64,000 nt of DNA from Porphyromonadaceae bacterium UBA2751 (lineage in GTDB: Bacteria; Bacteroidota; Bacteroidia; Bacteroidales; Muribaculaceae): assembly GCA_002353285.1 (NCBI GenBank), contig DEJJ01000022.1, forward strand, positions 67,581-131,580. The letters are read 5' to 3'. The position numbers were made by a program, and so were the translations under genes. How positions within the stretch are numbered: position 1 is the stretch's first letter; each line of letters begins with the position of its first letter. This document shows positions 31,619 through 40,325 of this stretch, one piece after another. The notes beneath the pieces were generated by a model that was not told the DNA's origin, did no database searches, and saw nothing but the letters and a program-made list of their open reading frames with translations.

Positions 31619-32116
31619 ATGGAACTGTTTAAGCCTGAATTTGGCCTGGTGTTCTGGATGTTCTTGGCATTTGCATGCCTCTACTTCATCCTGGCAAAGT
31701 GGGCGTGGCCTTTCATCATCAAGAGCATGGACGACCGTGCCAAGCTCATTGATGAGGGTGTGGCCTATGCTCAGGAGGCGAAGTCGAAGCTCGACAATGC
31801 CAAGCGCGATGCCGACGCTCTGCTCGCCGACGCTCGCAAGCAACAGGCCGACATTTTGCGCGAGGCAGCCAAGATGAAAACCGATATCATCGAGCAGGCT
31901 AAGGCCGAGGCTGCTGTCGAGGCAAAGAAAGTGACCGATGCCGCTCAAGTGACTATAGAACAGTCACGTAAGGAGAGTGAGCATCAGTTGCGTCAGGACG
32001 TTGGTGCCTATGCATTGCAGATTGCCGAGCAGGTGATTCGCCGCAACATGAGCGACGACAAGGCACAGCGCGACCTGGTGAAGAAACTACTTAACGAGGT
32101 TGAAACTAGTAACTAA
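31619..32116 (+). CDS. atpF: ATP synthase Fo subunit b
   Basis: 165 aa. One N-terminal membrane helix (F-G-L-V-F-W-M-F-L-A-F-A-C-L-Y-F-I-L) is followed by a long charged Ala/Lys/Glu helix (about 40-150) that dimerises as the peripheral stalk. The heptad-like pattern and length fit AtpF. It lies between atpE and atpH with 8-25 base gaps. Confidence 0.94.
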   Translation: MELFKPEFGLVFWMFLAFACLYFILAKWAWPFIIKSMDDRAKLIDEGVAYAQEAKSKLDNAKRDADALLADARKQQADILREAAKMKTDIIEQAKAEAAVEAKKVTDAAQVTIEQSRKESEHQLRQDVGAYALQIAEQVIRRNMSDDKAQRDLVKKLLNEVETSN

Positions 32117-32124
32117 TCAACACG

Positions 32125-32664
32125 ATGAACGACGGACTTATTCCCAACCGATATGCAAAAGCGCTATTCAAGCTCTCGCAGGAGCTTGGCGACACGGCTG
32201 CAGTCTATGACCAGATGAAGCAGCTCGATGTGGCTTATGCTGCGGAGGCTGGCTTGAAAAAAGCTGTGAACAATCCCTTCTTGCCAGTGGCCGACAAGCT
32301 AAAGTTGCTGTGCTCGGCTTCGGGTTCGGAGGCTGGTGGCACTTTGGCTCGGTTCATGGAGTTGGTTATCAAGAACAACCGAATCGACTTTTTGCGCTCC
32401 ATAGCACTGGCATTCATGAAGCAATACCGTGAGCTCAATGGCATCGCAAAGGTTGAGGTCGTTACCGCCACACCACTTGGCGATGACGAGATAAACGATA
32501 TAGTCGATGTGGTGAGGTCGCAGCTGGGCGGCAAGACCATTGAGCTTACCAAGAATGTGGATCCTGCACTGATAGGTGGTTTCACGGTCGATGTTGACTC
32601 GCGCGTGCTCGACGCATCGGTGAAAAGTCAATTAGAAAAATTGCGTTTAAAACTCCTAAGTTAA
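32125..32664 (+). CDS. atpH: ATP synthase F1 subunit delta
   Basis: 179 aa. I-P-N-R-Y-A-K-A-L-F-K-L-S opens the N-terminal helical domain that caps the alpha3beta3 head, and D-P-A-L-I-G-G-F-T-V-D-V-D-S-R-V-L-D-A-S-V is the family C-terminal signature that contacts subunit b. It lies 8 bases after atpF and 10 before atpA. Confidence 0.94.
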   Translation: MNDGLIPNRYAKALFKLSQELGDTAAVYDQMKQLDVAYAAEAGLKKAVNNPFLPVADKLKLLCSASGSEAGGTLARFMELVIKNNRIDFLRSIALAFMKQYRELNGIAKVEVVTATPLGDDEINDIVDVVRSQLGGKTIELTKNVDPALIGGFTVDVDSRVLDASVKSQLEKLRLKLLS

Positions 32665-32674
32665 AAAGAGTGAG

Positions 32675-34255
32675 ATGATAAACCCAAGTGAAATATCTGA
32701 AATACTGAAGCAGCAACTCAGCGACATTGAGAGGACGGTGTCGTTTGAGGAGGTGGGCACAGTGCTTGAGGTGGGCGATGGCGTGGCTCATGTTTACGGA
32801 CTTGAGAACGTTGAGGCCAATGAGCTCGTCGAGTTTGAAAACGGAGTCACAGGCGTTGCGATGAACCTTGAAGAGAGCAACGTGGGTGTGATTCTGATGG
32901 ACAAGGTGGACAGCGTTGCCGAGGGCATGAAGGTGCGTCGCACAGGCCAGATCGCCTCAATTCCAGTGGGCGAGGGTCTGTTAGGACGTGTTATCAACGT
33001 GCTTGGTGAGCCCCTCGACGGCAAGGGCCCTATTGAGGGTGAACTCGTGCGCTTGCCGCTTGAGCGCAAGGCTCCAGGCGTTATCTTCCGCCAGCCTGTG
33101 AATCAGCCACTGCAGACCGGCCTCAAGGCCATTGATTCAATGATTCCAATTGGTCGGGGTCAGCGTGAGCTTATCATTGGTGACCGCCAGATTGGCAAAA
33201 CAGCCATAGCTGTTGACACAATAATTAATCAGAAGGCTGAATATGATGCTGGCAAGCCAGTTTACTGCATCTATGTTGCAATTGGCCAGAAGGCATCGAC
33301 AGTTGCTGCACTCGTCAACCAGCTCAACCAGCATGGTGCCATGCCTTATAGCGTGGTAATTGCCGCTACGGCAGCCGACTCGGCTTCGATGCGCTATTAT
33401 GCGCCATTTGCTGGTGCTGCTATTGGTGAGTACTTCCGCGACACAGGCCGTGATGCTCTTGTGGTATATGACGACTTGTCGAAGCAAGCTGTAGCCTATC
33501 GTGAGATTTCCCTTATCCTCAAGCGCCCATCGGGACGTGAGGCTTATCCTGGCGATATCTTCTATCTGCACAGCCGCTTGCTCGAGCGTGCCGCTAAGAT
33601 TAATGATAACCAAAAGGTTGCCGAGGCCATGAACGACCTCCCTGCTGCCCTCAAGGGCAAAGTGAAAGGTGGTGGCTCGCTCACAGCATTGCCTATTATT
33701 GAGACTCAGGCTGGTGATGTGAGTGCCTATATTCCAACCAATGTGATTTCAATCACCGATGGTCAGATTTACCTTGAGACAGCATTGTTCAACAATGGTA
33801 TTCGTCCTGCTGTGAATGTGGGTATCTCGGTATCGCGTGTGGGTGGTAATGCCCAGATCAAGGCGATGAAGAAGGTTGCTGGAACTTTGAAGATTGCTCA
33901 GGCGCAGTTCCGTGAGCTCGAGTCGTTTACCAAATTTGGTGGTGACATCGACCCTGTTACCGCTCGCACCATTGACACAGGTCGCAAGAATGAGCGTCTG
34001 CTTGTTCAGCCTCAATATCAACCAGTACCCGTAGAGGAGCAGATTGCTGTGATTTATTGTGGTGTGAACGGCTTGCTCGAGAATGTGCCTATGGATAAAG
34101 TTCCCGAGTTTGAGGAGCTGCTCATCCAGTACTTGCACGCAAAGCATCAGGCCGATGTGCTTGATGTGCTGAAGAGCGGCAAGATTGACGATGACGTGAT
34201 GGCAAGGCTCAAGGAAGCAGCAGCCGAGATTTCAGGCAAGTATAAAGCTCGATAA
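32675..34255 (+). CDS. atpA: ATP synthase F1 subunit alpha
   Basis: 526 aa. P-loop G-D-R-Q-I-G-K-T (169-176); the N-terminal I-N-P-S-E-I-S-E-I-L-K-Q-Q-L segment anchors delta; the arginine-finger region V-G-I-S-V-S-R-V-G-G-N-A-Q is intact. Non-catalytic nucleotide-binding partner of beta. Confidence 0.97.
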   Translation: MINPSEISEILKQQLSDIERTVSFEEVGTVLEVGDGVAHVYGLENVEANELVEFENGVTGVAMNLEESNVGVILMDKVDSVAEGMKVRRTGQIASIPVGEGLLGRVINVLGEPLDGKGPIEGELVRLPLERKAPGVIFRQPVNQPLQTGLKAIDSMIPIGRGQRELIIGDRQIGKTAIAVDTIINQKAEYDAGKPVYCIYVAIGQKASTVAALVNQLNQHGAMPYSVVIAATAADSASMRYYAPFAGAAIGEYFRDTGRDALVVYDDLSKQAVAYREISLILKRPSGREAYPGDIFYLHSRLLERAAKINDNQKVAEAMNDLPAALKGKVKGGGSLTALPIIETQAGDVSAYIPTNVISITDGQIYLETALFNNGIRPAVNVGISVSRVGGNAQIKAMKKVAGTLKIAQAQFRELESFTKFGGDIDPVTARTIDTGRKNERLLVQPQYQPVPVEEQIAVIYCGVNGLLENVPMDKVPEFEELLIQYLHAKHQADVLDVLKSGKIDDDVMARLKEAAAEISGKYKAR

Positions 34256-34285
34256 TATTGTTGATTTTTAAGGTTTAAGCTTTTA

Positions 34286-35173
34286 ATGGCAACACTTCGA
34301 GAACTTAAAGGACGCATTGGCTCGGTTGCTTCGACCGAGAAGACCACAAGCGCGATGAAGATGATATCGTCGGCCAAGATGCACAAGGCCACAGGTCAGT
34401 TGCAGCGCCTGAAGCCCTATCGTGGCATGGTGCGCGACGTGCTAAGCCACCTGCTCGTTACTGATCAGGAATTCTCGTCGCCTCTCATTGAGGAGCGCGA
34501 GGTTAAGAGTGTGGCACTGGTTGTTTACGGCAGCGACGATGGCTTGTGTGGAGCGTTCAATATAAATATCTTCAAGAAACTGCTCGAGGCAATTGATGCT
34601 ATGCGCGCGCAGTATGGGAAAGAGTTGAAGTTGACCATCCTGCCCGTTGGTAAGAAGATGTCGAAAGCAGTCCACAAGATTGAGTCGAAGAATATCAAAG
34701 TTGAGGACGTGCCTGGCATTAACACCCGCAGCACCATGGAAGAGCTTACCGACTTTACCGAGTTGCTGCGCAGCCGATTTGTCGACCACATTTACGATAG
34801 GGTTGATGTGGCCTACATGCAATATGTTAGTTCGAGCCGGCAGCTAATGATGCGAGAACAACTGTTGCCCCTGAGTTCACAGGCCCTGGCAAAGGATGTT
34901 GACCCTCGTGCAGCAGCGAGTCCTTGCATCTTTGAGCCCGATGCTAACAGCATCTTCAACAGTGTGCTGCCATTGCACTTGCGCTCCACCATGCAGGAAG
35001 TGTTTGTTTCAAGCGCGGCCTCGGAGCAAGCAGCGCGCGTGATGGCCATGCAGACTGCTAGTGACAATGCTGCCGAGTTGCTCGAGGAGTTGAATCTTGA
35101 ATACAACAAGTTGCGTCAGCAGAGCATTACCACCGAGCTGCTCGACATCCTGGGCGGTCAAGTGGAGCGATAG
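34286..35173 (+). CDS. atpG: ATP synthase F1 subunit gamma
   Basis: 295 aa. The N-terminal L-R-E-L-K-G-R-I-G-S-V-A-S-T-E-K-T-T-S-A-M-K-M-I-S-S-A-K and the C-terminal helix A-S-D-N-A-A-E-L-L-E-E-L-N-L-E-Y-N-K-L-R-Q-Q-S-I-T-T-E-L-L-D-I form the rotating coiled-coil shaft. The D-D-G-L-C-G-A-F-N motif is typical. Last of the eight atp genes; a hairpin follows and then nuoI. Confidence 0.95.
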   Translation: MATLRELKGRIGSVASTEKTTSAMKMISSAKMHKATGQLQRLKPYRGMVRDVLSHLLVTDQEFSSPLIEEREVKSVALVVYGSDDGLCGAFNINIFKKLLEAIDAMRAQYGKELKLTILPVGKKMSKAVHKIESKNIKVEDVPGINTRSTMEELTDFTELLRSRFVDHIYDRVDVAYMQYVSSSRQLMMREQLLPLSSQALAKDVDPRAAASPCIFEPDANSIFNSVLPLHLRSTMQEVFVSSAASEQAARVMAMQTASDNAAELLEELNLEYNKLRQQSITTELLDILGGQVER

Positions 35174-35192
35174 AATGAAATCAAGAAGCCGC

Positions 35193-35227
35193 CGGTGTCT
35201 TGAATGATTATGCCTGTCAAGACACCG
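35193..35227 (+). other. Hairpin at the atpG-nuoI junction
   Basis: CGGTGTCTTGA (35193-35203) pairs perfectly with TCAAGACACCG (35217-35227). No T-tract follows directly; the nearest T run is at 35266. It looks like an RNA-stability or processing hairpin rather than a complete terminator. No TAnnTTTG box is seen between it and nuoI. Confidence 0.6.
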
Positions 35228-35313
35228 AGGCACATCAAAATAGTTATAAAAGGCATAAAAAGTAGTTTTTTAGAGTGTTGCATTAAGCACAGCACCGAAA
35301 TAAACATAATTAT

Positions 35314-35901
35314 ATGAACATCAAGGAGTATTTCTCTTCACTGATTGAGGGAACTCACAGCCTCATCAAGGGAATGGAGGTGACAGGTAAAGAGCTCTTT
35401 ACCAAGAAAGTTACCGAGCAGTATCCCGAGAACAGGGCTGAGTTGAAGATCCCCGAGAGATTTAGAGCCACGTTGCAGTTCATCTATGACGACGAGGGTT
35501 ACCACAAGTGCATAGCTTGCAAGACCTGTGAGCGCAATTGCCCTAATGGAACCATTCAAATTACCACTCGCATGGTGGATCTGCCCAATGGCAAGAAGAA
35601 AATGAAGCTCGACAAGTACATTTACGACTTGGGTAGCTGCACCTTCTGTGGACTTTGCGTGAGCACCTGTCCCACCGATGCCATTGAGTTCTCTAACGAC
35701 TTTGAGCAGGCGGTGTTCCGTCGCGAGGCACTTATCAAGCAGTTGAATTATCTGCCTGAGAAGGAGAAACCCGCCCCCGAACCCAAGCCCGCTGCTGCCA
35801 AGCCTGCTGCAAGTGCCGATGCACCCAAGGTAGAGCCAAAGGTCAAGGTCGAGGAATCCAAAGATGTTCAACCCAATCAGGAACAAAAAGAAACAGAATA
35901 A
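35314..35901 (+). CDS. nuoI: NADH-quinone oxidoreductase subunit I
   Basis: 195 aa. Two complete 4Fe-4S motifs: C66-x2-C69-x2-C72-x3-C76-P and C109-x2-C112-x2-C115-x3-C119-P, binding clusters N6a and N6b that carry electrons to N2 in NuoB. The last 45 residues are an Ala/Pro/Lys/Glu-rich tail not needed for the fold. It stands after atpG, eight genes away from nuoH, although NuoH and NuoI are usually neighbours. In complexes without NuoEFG the electrons are thought to enter from ferredoxin or an unidentified donor. Confidence 0.95.
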   Translation: MNIKEYFSSLIEGTHSLIKGMEVTGKELFTKKVTEQYPENRAELKIPERFRATLQFIYDDEGYHKCIACKTCERNCPNGTIQITTRMVDLPNGKKKMKLDKYIYDLGSCTFCGLCVSTCPTDAIEFSNDFEQAVFRREALIKQLNYLPEKEKPAPEPKPAAAKPAASADAPKVEPKVKVEESKDVQPNQEQKETE

Positions 35902-35902
35902 T

Positions 35903-36418
35903 ATGGAGTCACTCGGAAATGTAATCATGTATGTTATAATTGCTTTGACAATTATAGTGTTTTCGGTGCTTGCGGTGACGACAAAGAAGATTTTGCGCTC
36001 AGCAACCTACCTGCTGTTTGTCTTGCTGGCAACAGCTGCCATCTATTTCCAGATGGATTATGAGTTCCTGGGAGCAACACAGATTGCCGTCTATGCAGGT
36101 GGTATAGTGGTCTTGTTTGTGTTTGCTATCATGCTGACACACAAGCCTGGCGAGGACGCCGCGCCCCTCACTTCTCACAAGAGAATATTAGGCTTGATTG
36201 CTTGTGGGGCAGGTGTGATATTGTGTGTTGCAGCCTTGCTTGGATATGCAAAGTTCTGCTCACAGTCGCTACCCTCGATGAGCGATTTCACCATCGATAG
36301 GTTGGGCGAGATGTTACTCAGTACCGACAAGTTTGGATATCTGCTGCCATTTGAGGCAGTGAGCGTGTTGCTGCTCGCCTGCATCATTGGTGGTGTGGTA
36401 ATAGCCCGCAAGCGTTAA
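35903..36418 (+). CDS. nuoJ: NADH-quinone oxidoreductase subunit J
   Basis: 171 aa from the ATG at 35903, one base after the nuoI stop; a longer reading overlaps nuoI. Five membrane helices. Q-I-A-V-Y-A-G-G-I-V-V-L-F-V-F-A-I-M-L is the diagnostic NuoJ helix, including the region of the pi-bulge. Membrane arm subunit linking the quinone site to the antiporters. Confidence 0.94.
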   Translation: MESLGNVIMYVIIALTIIVFSVLAVTTKKILRSATYLLFVLLATAAIYFQMDYEFLGATQIAVYAGGIVVLFVFAIMLTHKPGEDAAPLTSHKRILGLIACGAGVILCVAALLGYAKFCSQSLPSMSDFTIDRLGEMLLSTDKFGYLLPFEAVSVLLLACIIGGVVIARKR

Positions 36419-36436
36419 AAGAAAGGAGGATAAGTT

Positions 36437-36748
36437 ATGGACTTGACATTATTAATGTATCTCATCCCCAGTCTTATAATGTTTGGCTGTGGTGTTTATG
36501 GGTTCATCACCCGCAAGAATATGATAGCAATGTTGATTTCGCTTGAGTTGATGCTCAACTCGGCCGACATCAATTTTGTAGTGTTTAACCGTTATTTGTT
36601 CCCCGCTCAGCACGAGGGCATGTTCTTCACATTGTTTGCAATAGCGATTGCAGCTGCCGAGACAGCTGTAGCCATTGCCATTATTATCAATGTGTATCGC
36701 ATTGCCAAGAATGTTGACATCAACAAAATAACCAAAATGAAATTCTAA
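36437..36748 (+). CDS. nuoK: NADH-quinone oxidoreductase subunit K
   Basis: 103 aa, three helices, homologous to MrpC. The conserved glutamates are in L-I-S-L-E-L-M-L-N-S-A-D-I-N-F and A-A-A-E-T-A-V-A-I-A-I. An AGGAGG-like ribosome site lies just upstream (AAAGGAGGA at about 36422). Confidence 0.95.
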   Translation: MDLTLLMYLIPSLIMFGCGVYGFITRKNMIAMLISLELMLNSADINFVVFNRYLFPAQHEGMFFTLFAIAIAAAETAVAIAIIINVYRIAKNVDINKITKMKF

Positions 36749-36754
36749 ACAGTT

Positions 36755-38737
36755 ATGCCACTAAGTAGTACAATATACGTTCTTGCCATTCCACTGTTTA
36801 TGTTCCTGTTTCTGGGGCTTGTGGGCGTGAAGATGCCTCGCAAGATCACCGGTGTGATAGGAGTGCTGGGAATGGCTGTGACAACCGTGTTGGCCTATGC
36901 CATAGCGTTTACTTATTTCTTTGGCGATGGCCAGGGACAAATGATGGATGGAGTGCGGCAGCAGATTGTTACCACCGACTGGACATGGCTGTCGTTCTAT
37001 GCCGACAAGCTCATAGTGCGACTTGGCGTTCTTCTCGACCCCATCTCGGCCATGATGCTGGTTGTAATTAGCACAGTATCGTTCATGGTTCACCTTTATA
37101 GCCTTGGCTACATGAGCGACCATGACGGTAATCCTGAGAAAGGCTTCCAGCGCTACTATGCCGACCTGGCATTGTTCACATTCTCGATGCTTGGGTTGGT
37201 AGTCTCGACCAACATTTTCCAAATGTTCATCTTCTTTGAGATGGTGGGAGTTTCATCCTATCTGCTCATTGGATTCTACTATGGACAGCAACCTGCCAAT
37301 CATGCGTCGAAAAAGGCATTTATCGTTACTCGCCTTGCCGACCTGTTCTTCCTGATTGGTATCTTGATACTCTCGTTCTATACTGAGACATTCGATTTCA
37401 AGGAAATGATGGGAGCCAATGGACACGATGTGTGCAACGCTTTCACCAGCGCACAGGGGCTCACATTCATGGGTTGCTCTGTAACAGGCTGGGCACTGAC
37501 GTTCATCTTCATTGGTGGTGCTGGTAAGAGTGCTATGTATCCTCTTCACATTTGGCTTCCCGACGCAATGGAGGGTCCAACACCAGTGTCGGCACTGATT
37601 CATGCTGCAACAATGGTAGTGGCAGGTGTGTTCCTGGTAGCGCGCATGTTCCCACTTTATGTGCTGGAGCAAGGTGCAATGGACATCATCTGCGTGGTGG
37701 GCGCTTTCACCGCATTCTATGCCGCTGCAGTAGCATGCACTCAGAGTGATATCAAGCGTGCTCTTGCATTCTCGACCATTTCACAGATTGCATTCATGAT
37801 GACCTCGCTTGCCGTTAGCTCGGCTCAGGGTCAACTCATAGGCGGTCACGAGGCAGGTCTTGGCTACATGGCCTCGATGTTCCACCTGTTTACTCACGCC
37901 ATGTTCAAGGCGTTGCTCTTCCTGTGTGCTGGTGCTATTATCCACGCTGTTCACAGCAACGAGAACAGCAAGATGCACGGCTTGCACAAATACATGCCCA
38001 TCACAAGCATCGCATTCCTGATTGGTTGCTTGGCAATTGCCGGTATTCCACCCTTTGCCGGGTTCTTCAGTAAAGACGAGATTCTTGTGGCTTGCTACGA
38101 GAAGGGCATAGGATGGGGACTGTGGATGAGCATGGTGGCTGGCATGACAGCCTTCTACATGTTCCGTATTTACTACCTCATCTTCTTCTGGAAGAAGCAT
38201 GAGGTTCATGGCGAGCATGCTCCCAAGGATCAGCCCTGGACCATGACAGTGCCACTGATTGTGCTTGCTCTCATCTCGTGCGTTGCAGGTTTTGCTCCAT
38301 TTGGCAATCTTGTTACATGGGATGGTGCTCAGCTCGAGACCCACATGAATTGGCCCATTGCAGGCGCCAGTGTGGGCATTGCCTTGATAGGTATCGGTCT
38401 GGCAACTGTTATGTACTGGAAGGAGAATCCACTGCCCGACAAGCTGGCAACGATGTTCCGTGGCCTTTGGACAGCCAGCTACAAGCGCTTCTACATGGAT
38501 GAACTCTATCAGTTCATTACTCACAAGATTATTTTCCAGGGAATCAGCAAGCCAATTGCGTGGTTTGATCGCACCATCATTGATGGCTTCTTTAACCTGC
38601 TGGGCAATGTTACCAACAATGCCTCGTGGGGCATCCGCAAGATGCAATCGGGCAATGTGCAAGGTTATGTTTCCTATTATATCATCGGTGCCGTGCTGCT
38701 TGCAGCCGTGACTGGTGTAGTGATACTATGTTTTTAA
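36755..38737 (+). CDS. nuoL: NADH-quinone oxidoreductase subunit L
   Basis: 660 aa, MrpA-type antiporter-like subunit with about 16 helices. The catalytic core contains F-F-E-M-V-G-V-S-S-Y-L-L-I-G-F-Y, W-L-P-D-A-M-E-G-P-T-P-V-S-A-L-I-H-A-A-T-M and A-L-A-F-S-T-I-S-Q. The C-terminal lateral helix region (after about 560) is present. It is the most distal proton pump of complex I. Confidence 0.95.
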   Translation: MPLSSTIYVLAIPLFMFLFLGLVGVKMPRKITGVIGVLGMAVTTVLAYAIAFTYFFGDGQGQMMDGVRQQIVTTDWTWLSFYADKLIVRLGVLLDPISAMMLVVISTVSFMVHLYSLGYMSDHDGNPEKGFQRYYADLALFTFSMLGLVVSTNIFQMFIFFEMVGVSSYLLIGFYYGQQPANHASKKAFIVTRLADLFFLIGILILSFYTETFDFKEMMGANGHDVCNAFTSAQGLTFMGCSVTGWALTFIFIGGAGKSAMYPLHIWLPDAMEGPTPVSALIHAATMVVAGVFLVARMFPLYVLEQGAMDIICVVGAFTAFYAAAVACTQSDIKRALAFSTISQIAFMMTSLAVSSAQGQLIGGHEAGLGYMASMFHLFTHAMFKALLFLCAGAIIHAVHSNENSKMHGLHKYMPITSIAFLIGCLAIAGIPPFAGFFSKDEILVACYEKGIGWGLWMSMVAGMTAFYMFRIYYLIFFWKKHEVHGEHAPKDQPWTMTVPLIVLALISCVAGFAPFGNLVTWDGAQLETHMNWPIAGASVGIALIGIGLATVMYWKENPLPDKLATMFRGLWTASYKRFYMDELYQFITHKIIFQGISKPIAWFDRTIIDGFFNLLGNVTNNASWGIRKMQSGNVQGYVSYYIIGAVLLAAVTGVVILCF

Positions 38738-38765
38738 TCAACGGTTCTAAAATACAGTAAAGATT

Positions 38766-40286
38766 ATGGAAATTTTCTCTAATATGCTTATTTACTTCGT
38801 GATTATTCCGTTGCTCACTCTGGCAGGCCTAGCCTTGACCAAGAACAAGGGCATCGACGCGATTAGAGCCGTTGCCGTGACAGGTGCTACAGCACTTGTG
38901 GGACTGGCTATATATCTAGTGATTTACTTCCTGCATGCTCGCGCTGCTGGTGATACCAGCGACATGATACTGCAGACTAGCGTCACTTGGTATGCACCAT
39001 TAAATATCAAGTTAGCACTTGGTGTGGATGGTGTATCGGTTGTGATGATACTTCTGTCGGCATTCATCGTTTTTGCGGGAGTGTTTGCTTCATGGAAGAT
39101 GGATCCTCTTCCCAAGCAGTTCTTCCTGTGGTTCTTCCTGTTGTCGACAGGAGTGTTTGGTTTCTTCATCAGCGTGGACTTGTTCACCATGTTCATGTTC
39201 TATGAGGTTGCTCTTATCCCAATGTACTTGCTCATTGGTGTGTGGGGCAGTGGAAACAAGAACTATAGCGCCATGAAGCTAACTCTCATGCTGATGGGAG
39301 GCTCGGCGTTCCTGATGCTTGGCATCATTGGTATCTACTTCCACTCAACAGCAACTCCTGGTGAGTACACAATGAACCTGCTCGAGATAGCCAAGAACAA
39401 TGCAATACCTCACAACTGGCAGATGTTCTTGTTCCCGATGACATTTGTGGGATTCGGTGTGCTGGGTGCTATGTTCCCATTCCACACATGGTCGCCCGAT
39501 GGTCATGCAAGTGCTCCAACAGCGGTGTCGATGCTTCACGCTGGTGTGCTCATGAAGCTGGGAGGTTATGGCTGCTTCCGCATTGCTATCTACTTGATGC
39601 CCTTTGCAGCGCAACAGCTAGGCTGGATATTCTTGACCCTGACAGGTATCAGCATTGTGTATGGTGCGTTCAGTGCATGTGTTCAGACCGACCTTAAGTA
39701 TATCAACGCTTACTCATCGGTTAGCCACTGTGGTATGGTGCTCTTTGCCATATTGATGTTCAACAAGACTGCAATGACAGGTGCTGTGCTTCAGATGCTC
39801 TCACACGGCTTGATGACAGCATTGTTCTTCGCCTTGATTGGTATGATATATGGTCGCACCCACACCCGCGACATTCGTGAGATGGGCGGCCTGATGCACA
39901 TCATGCCTTACCTGGGCGTGGGTTATGTGATAGCCGGTTTTGCTTCGCTGGGCTTGCCAGGCTTGAGTGGTTTCGTAGCCGAGATGACAATCTTTGTGGG
40001 CTCATTTGAGCACACCGACATGTTCCACCGCGTGTTCACAATTGCAGCCACTACCTCGATTGTGATTACCGCAGTGTACATCTTGCGCGTAGTGGGCAAG
40101 TTGCTCTATGGAGCTGTTCAGGATGAGCATCACCGCACTCTCACCGATGCCGATGCTACTGAGCGCATCTCGACTGCCACCCTCATTATAGCAGTTGCGA
40201 TAATAGGTTGCTTCCCCAATTTCTTCATCGACATCATCCGCGACAGTTTCACTCCCGTGGTAAATGCGTTGACAAGTGTTATGTAA
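38766..40286 (+). CDS. nuoM: NADH-quinone oxidoreductase subunit M
   Basis: 506 aa, 14 helices. F-M-F-Y-E-V-A-L-I-P-M-Y-L-L-I-G (catalytic glutamate) and F-P-F-H-T-W-S-P-D-G-H-A-S-A-P-T-A-V-S-M-L-H-A-G-V-L-M-K-L-G-G-Y-G identify NuoM. Central antiporter-like subunit; no lateral helix. Confidence 0.95.
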   Translation: MEIFSNMLIYFVIIPLLTLAGLALTKNKGIDAIRAVAVTGATALVGLAIYLVIYFLHARAAGDTSDMILQTSVTWYAPLNIKLALGVDGVSVVMILLSAFIVFAGVFASWKMDPLPKQFFLWFFLLSTGVFGFFISVDLFTMFMFYEVALIPMYLLIGVWGSGNKNYSAMKLTLMLMGGSAFLMLGIIGIYFHSTATPGEYTMNLLEIAKNNAIPHNWQMFLFPMTFVGFGVLGAMFPFHTWSPDGHASAPTAVSMLHAGVLMKLGGYGCFRIAIYLMPFAAQQLGWIFLTLTGISIVYGAFSACVQTDLKYINAYSSVSHCGMVLFAILMFNKTAMTGAVLQMLSHGLMTALFFALIGMIYGRTHTRDIREMGGLMHIMPYLGVGYVIAGFASLGLPGLSGFVAEMTIFVGSFEHTDMFHRVFTIAATTSIVITAVYILRVVGKLLYGAVQDEHHRTLTDADATERISTATLIIAVAIIGCFPNFFIDIIRDSFTPVVNALTSVM

Positions 40287-40325
40287 CAATATTGTAGAAT
40301 TAAAAAAAGATAAGATATACTCAAT

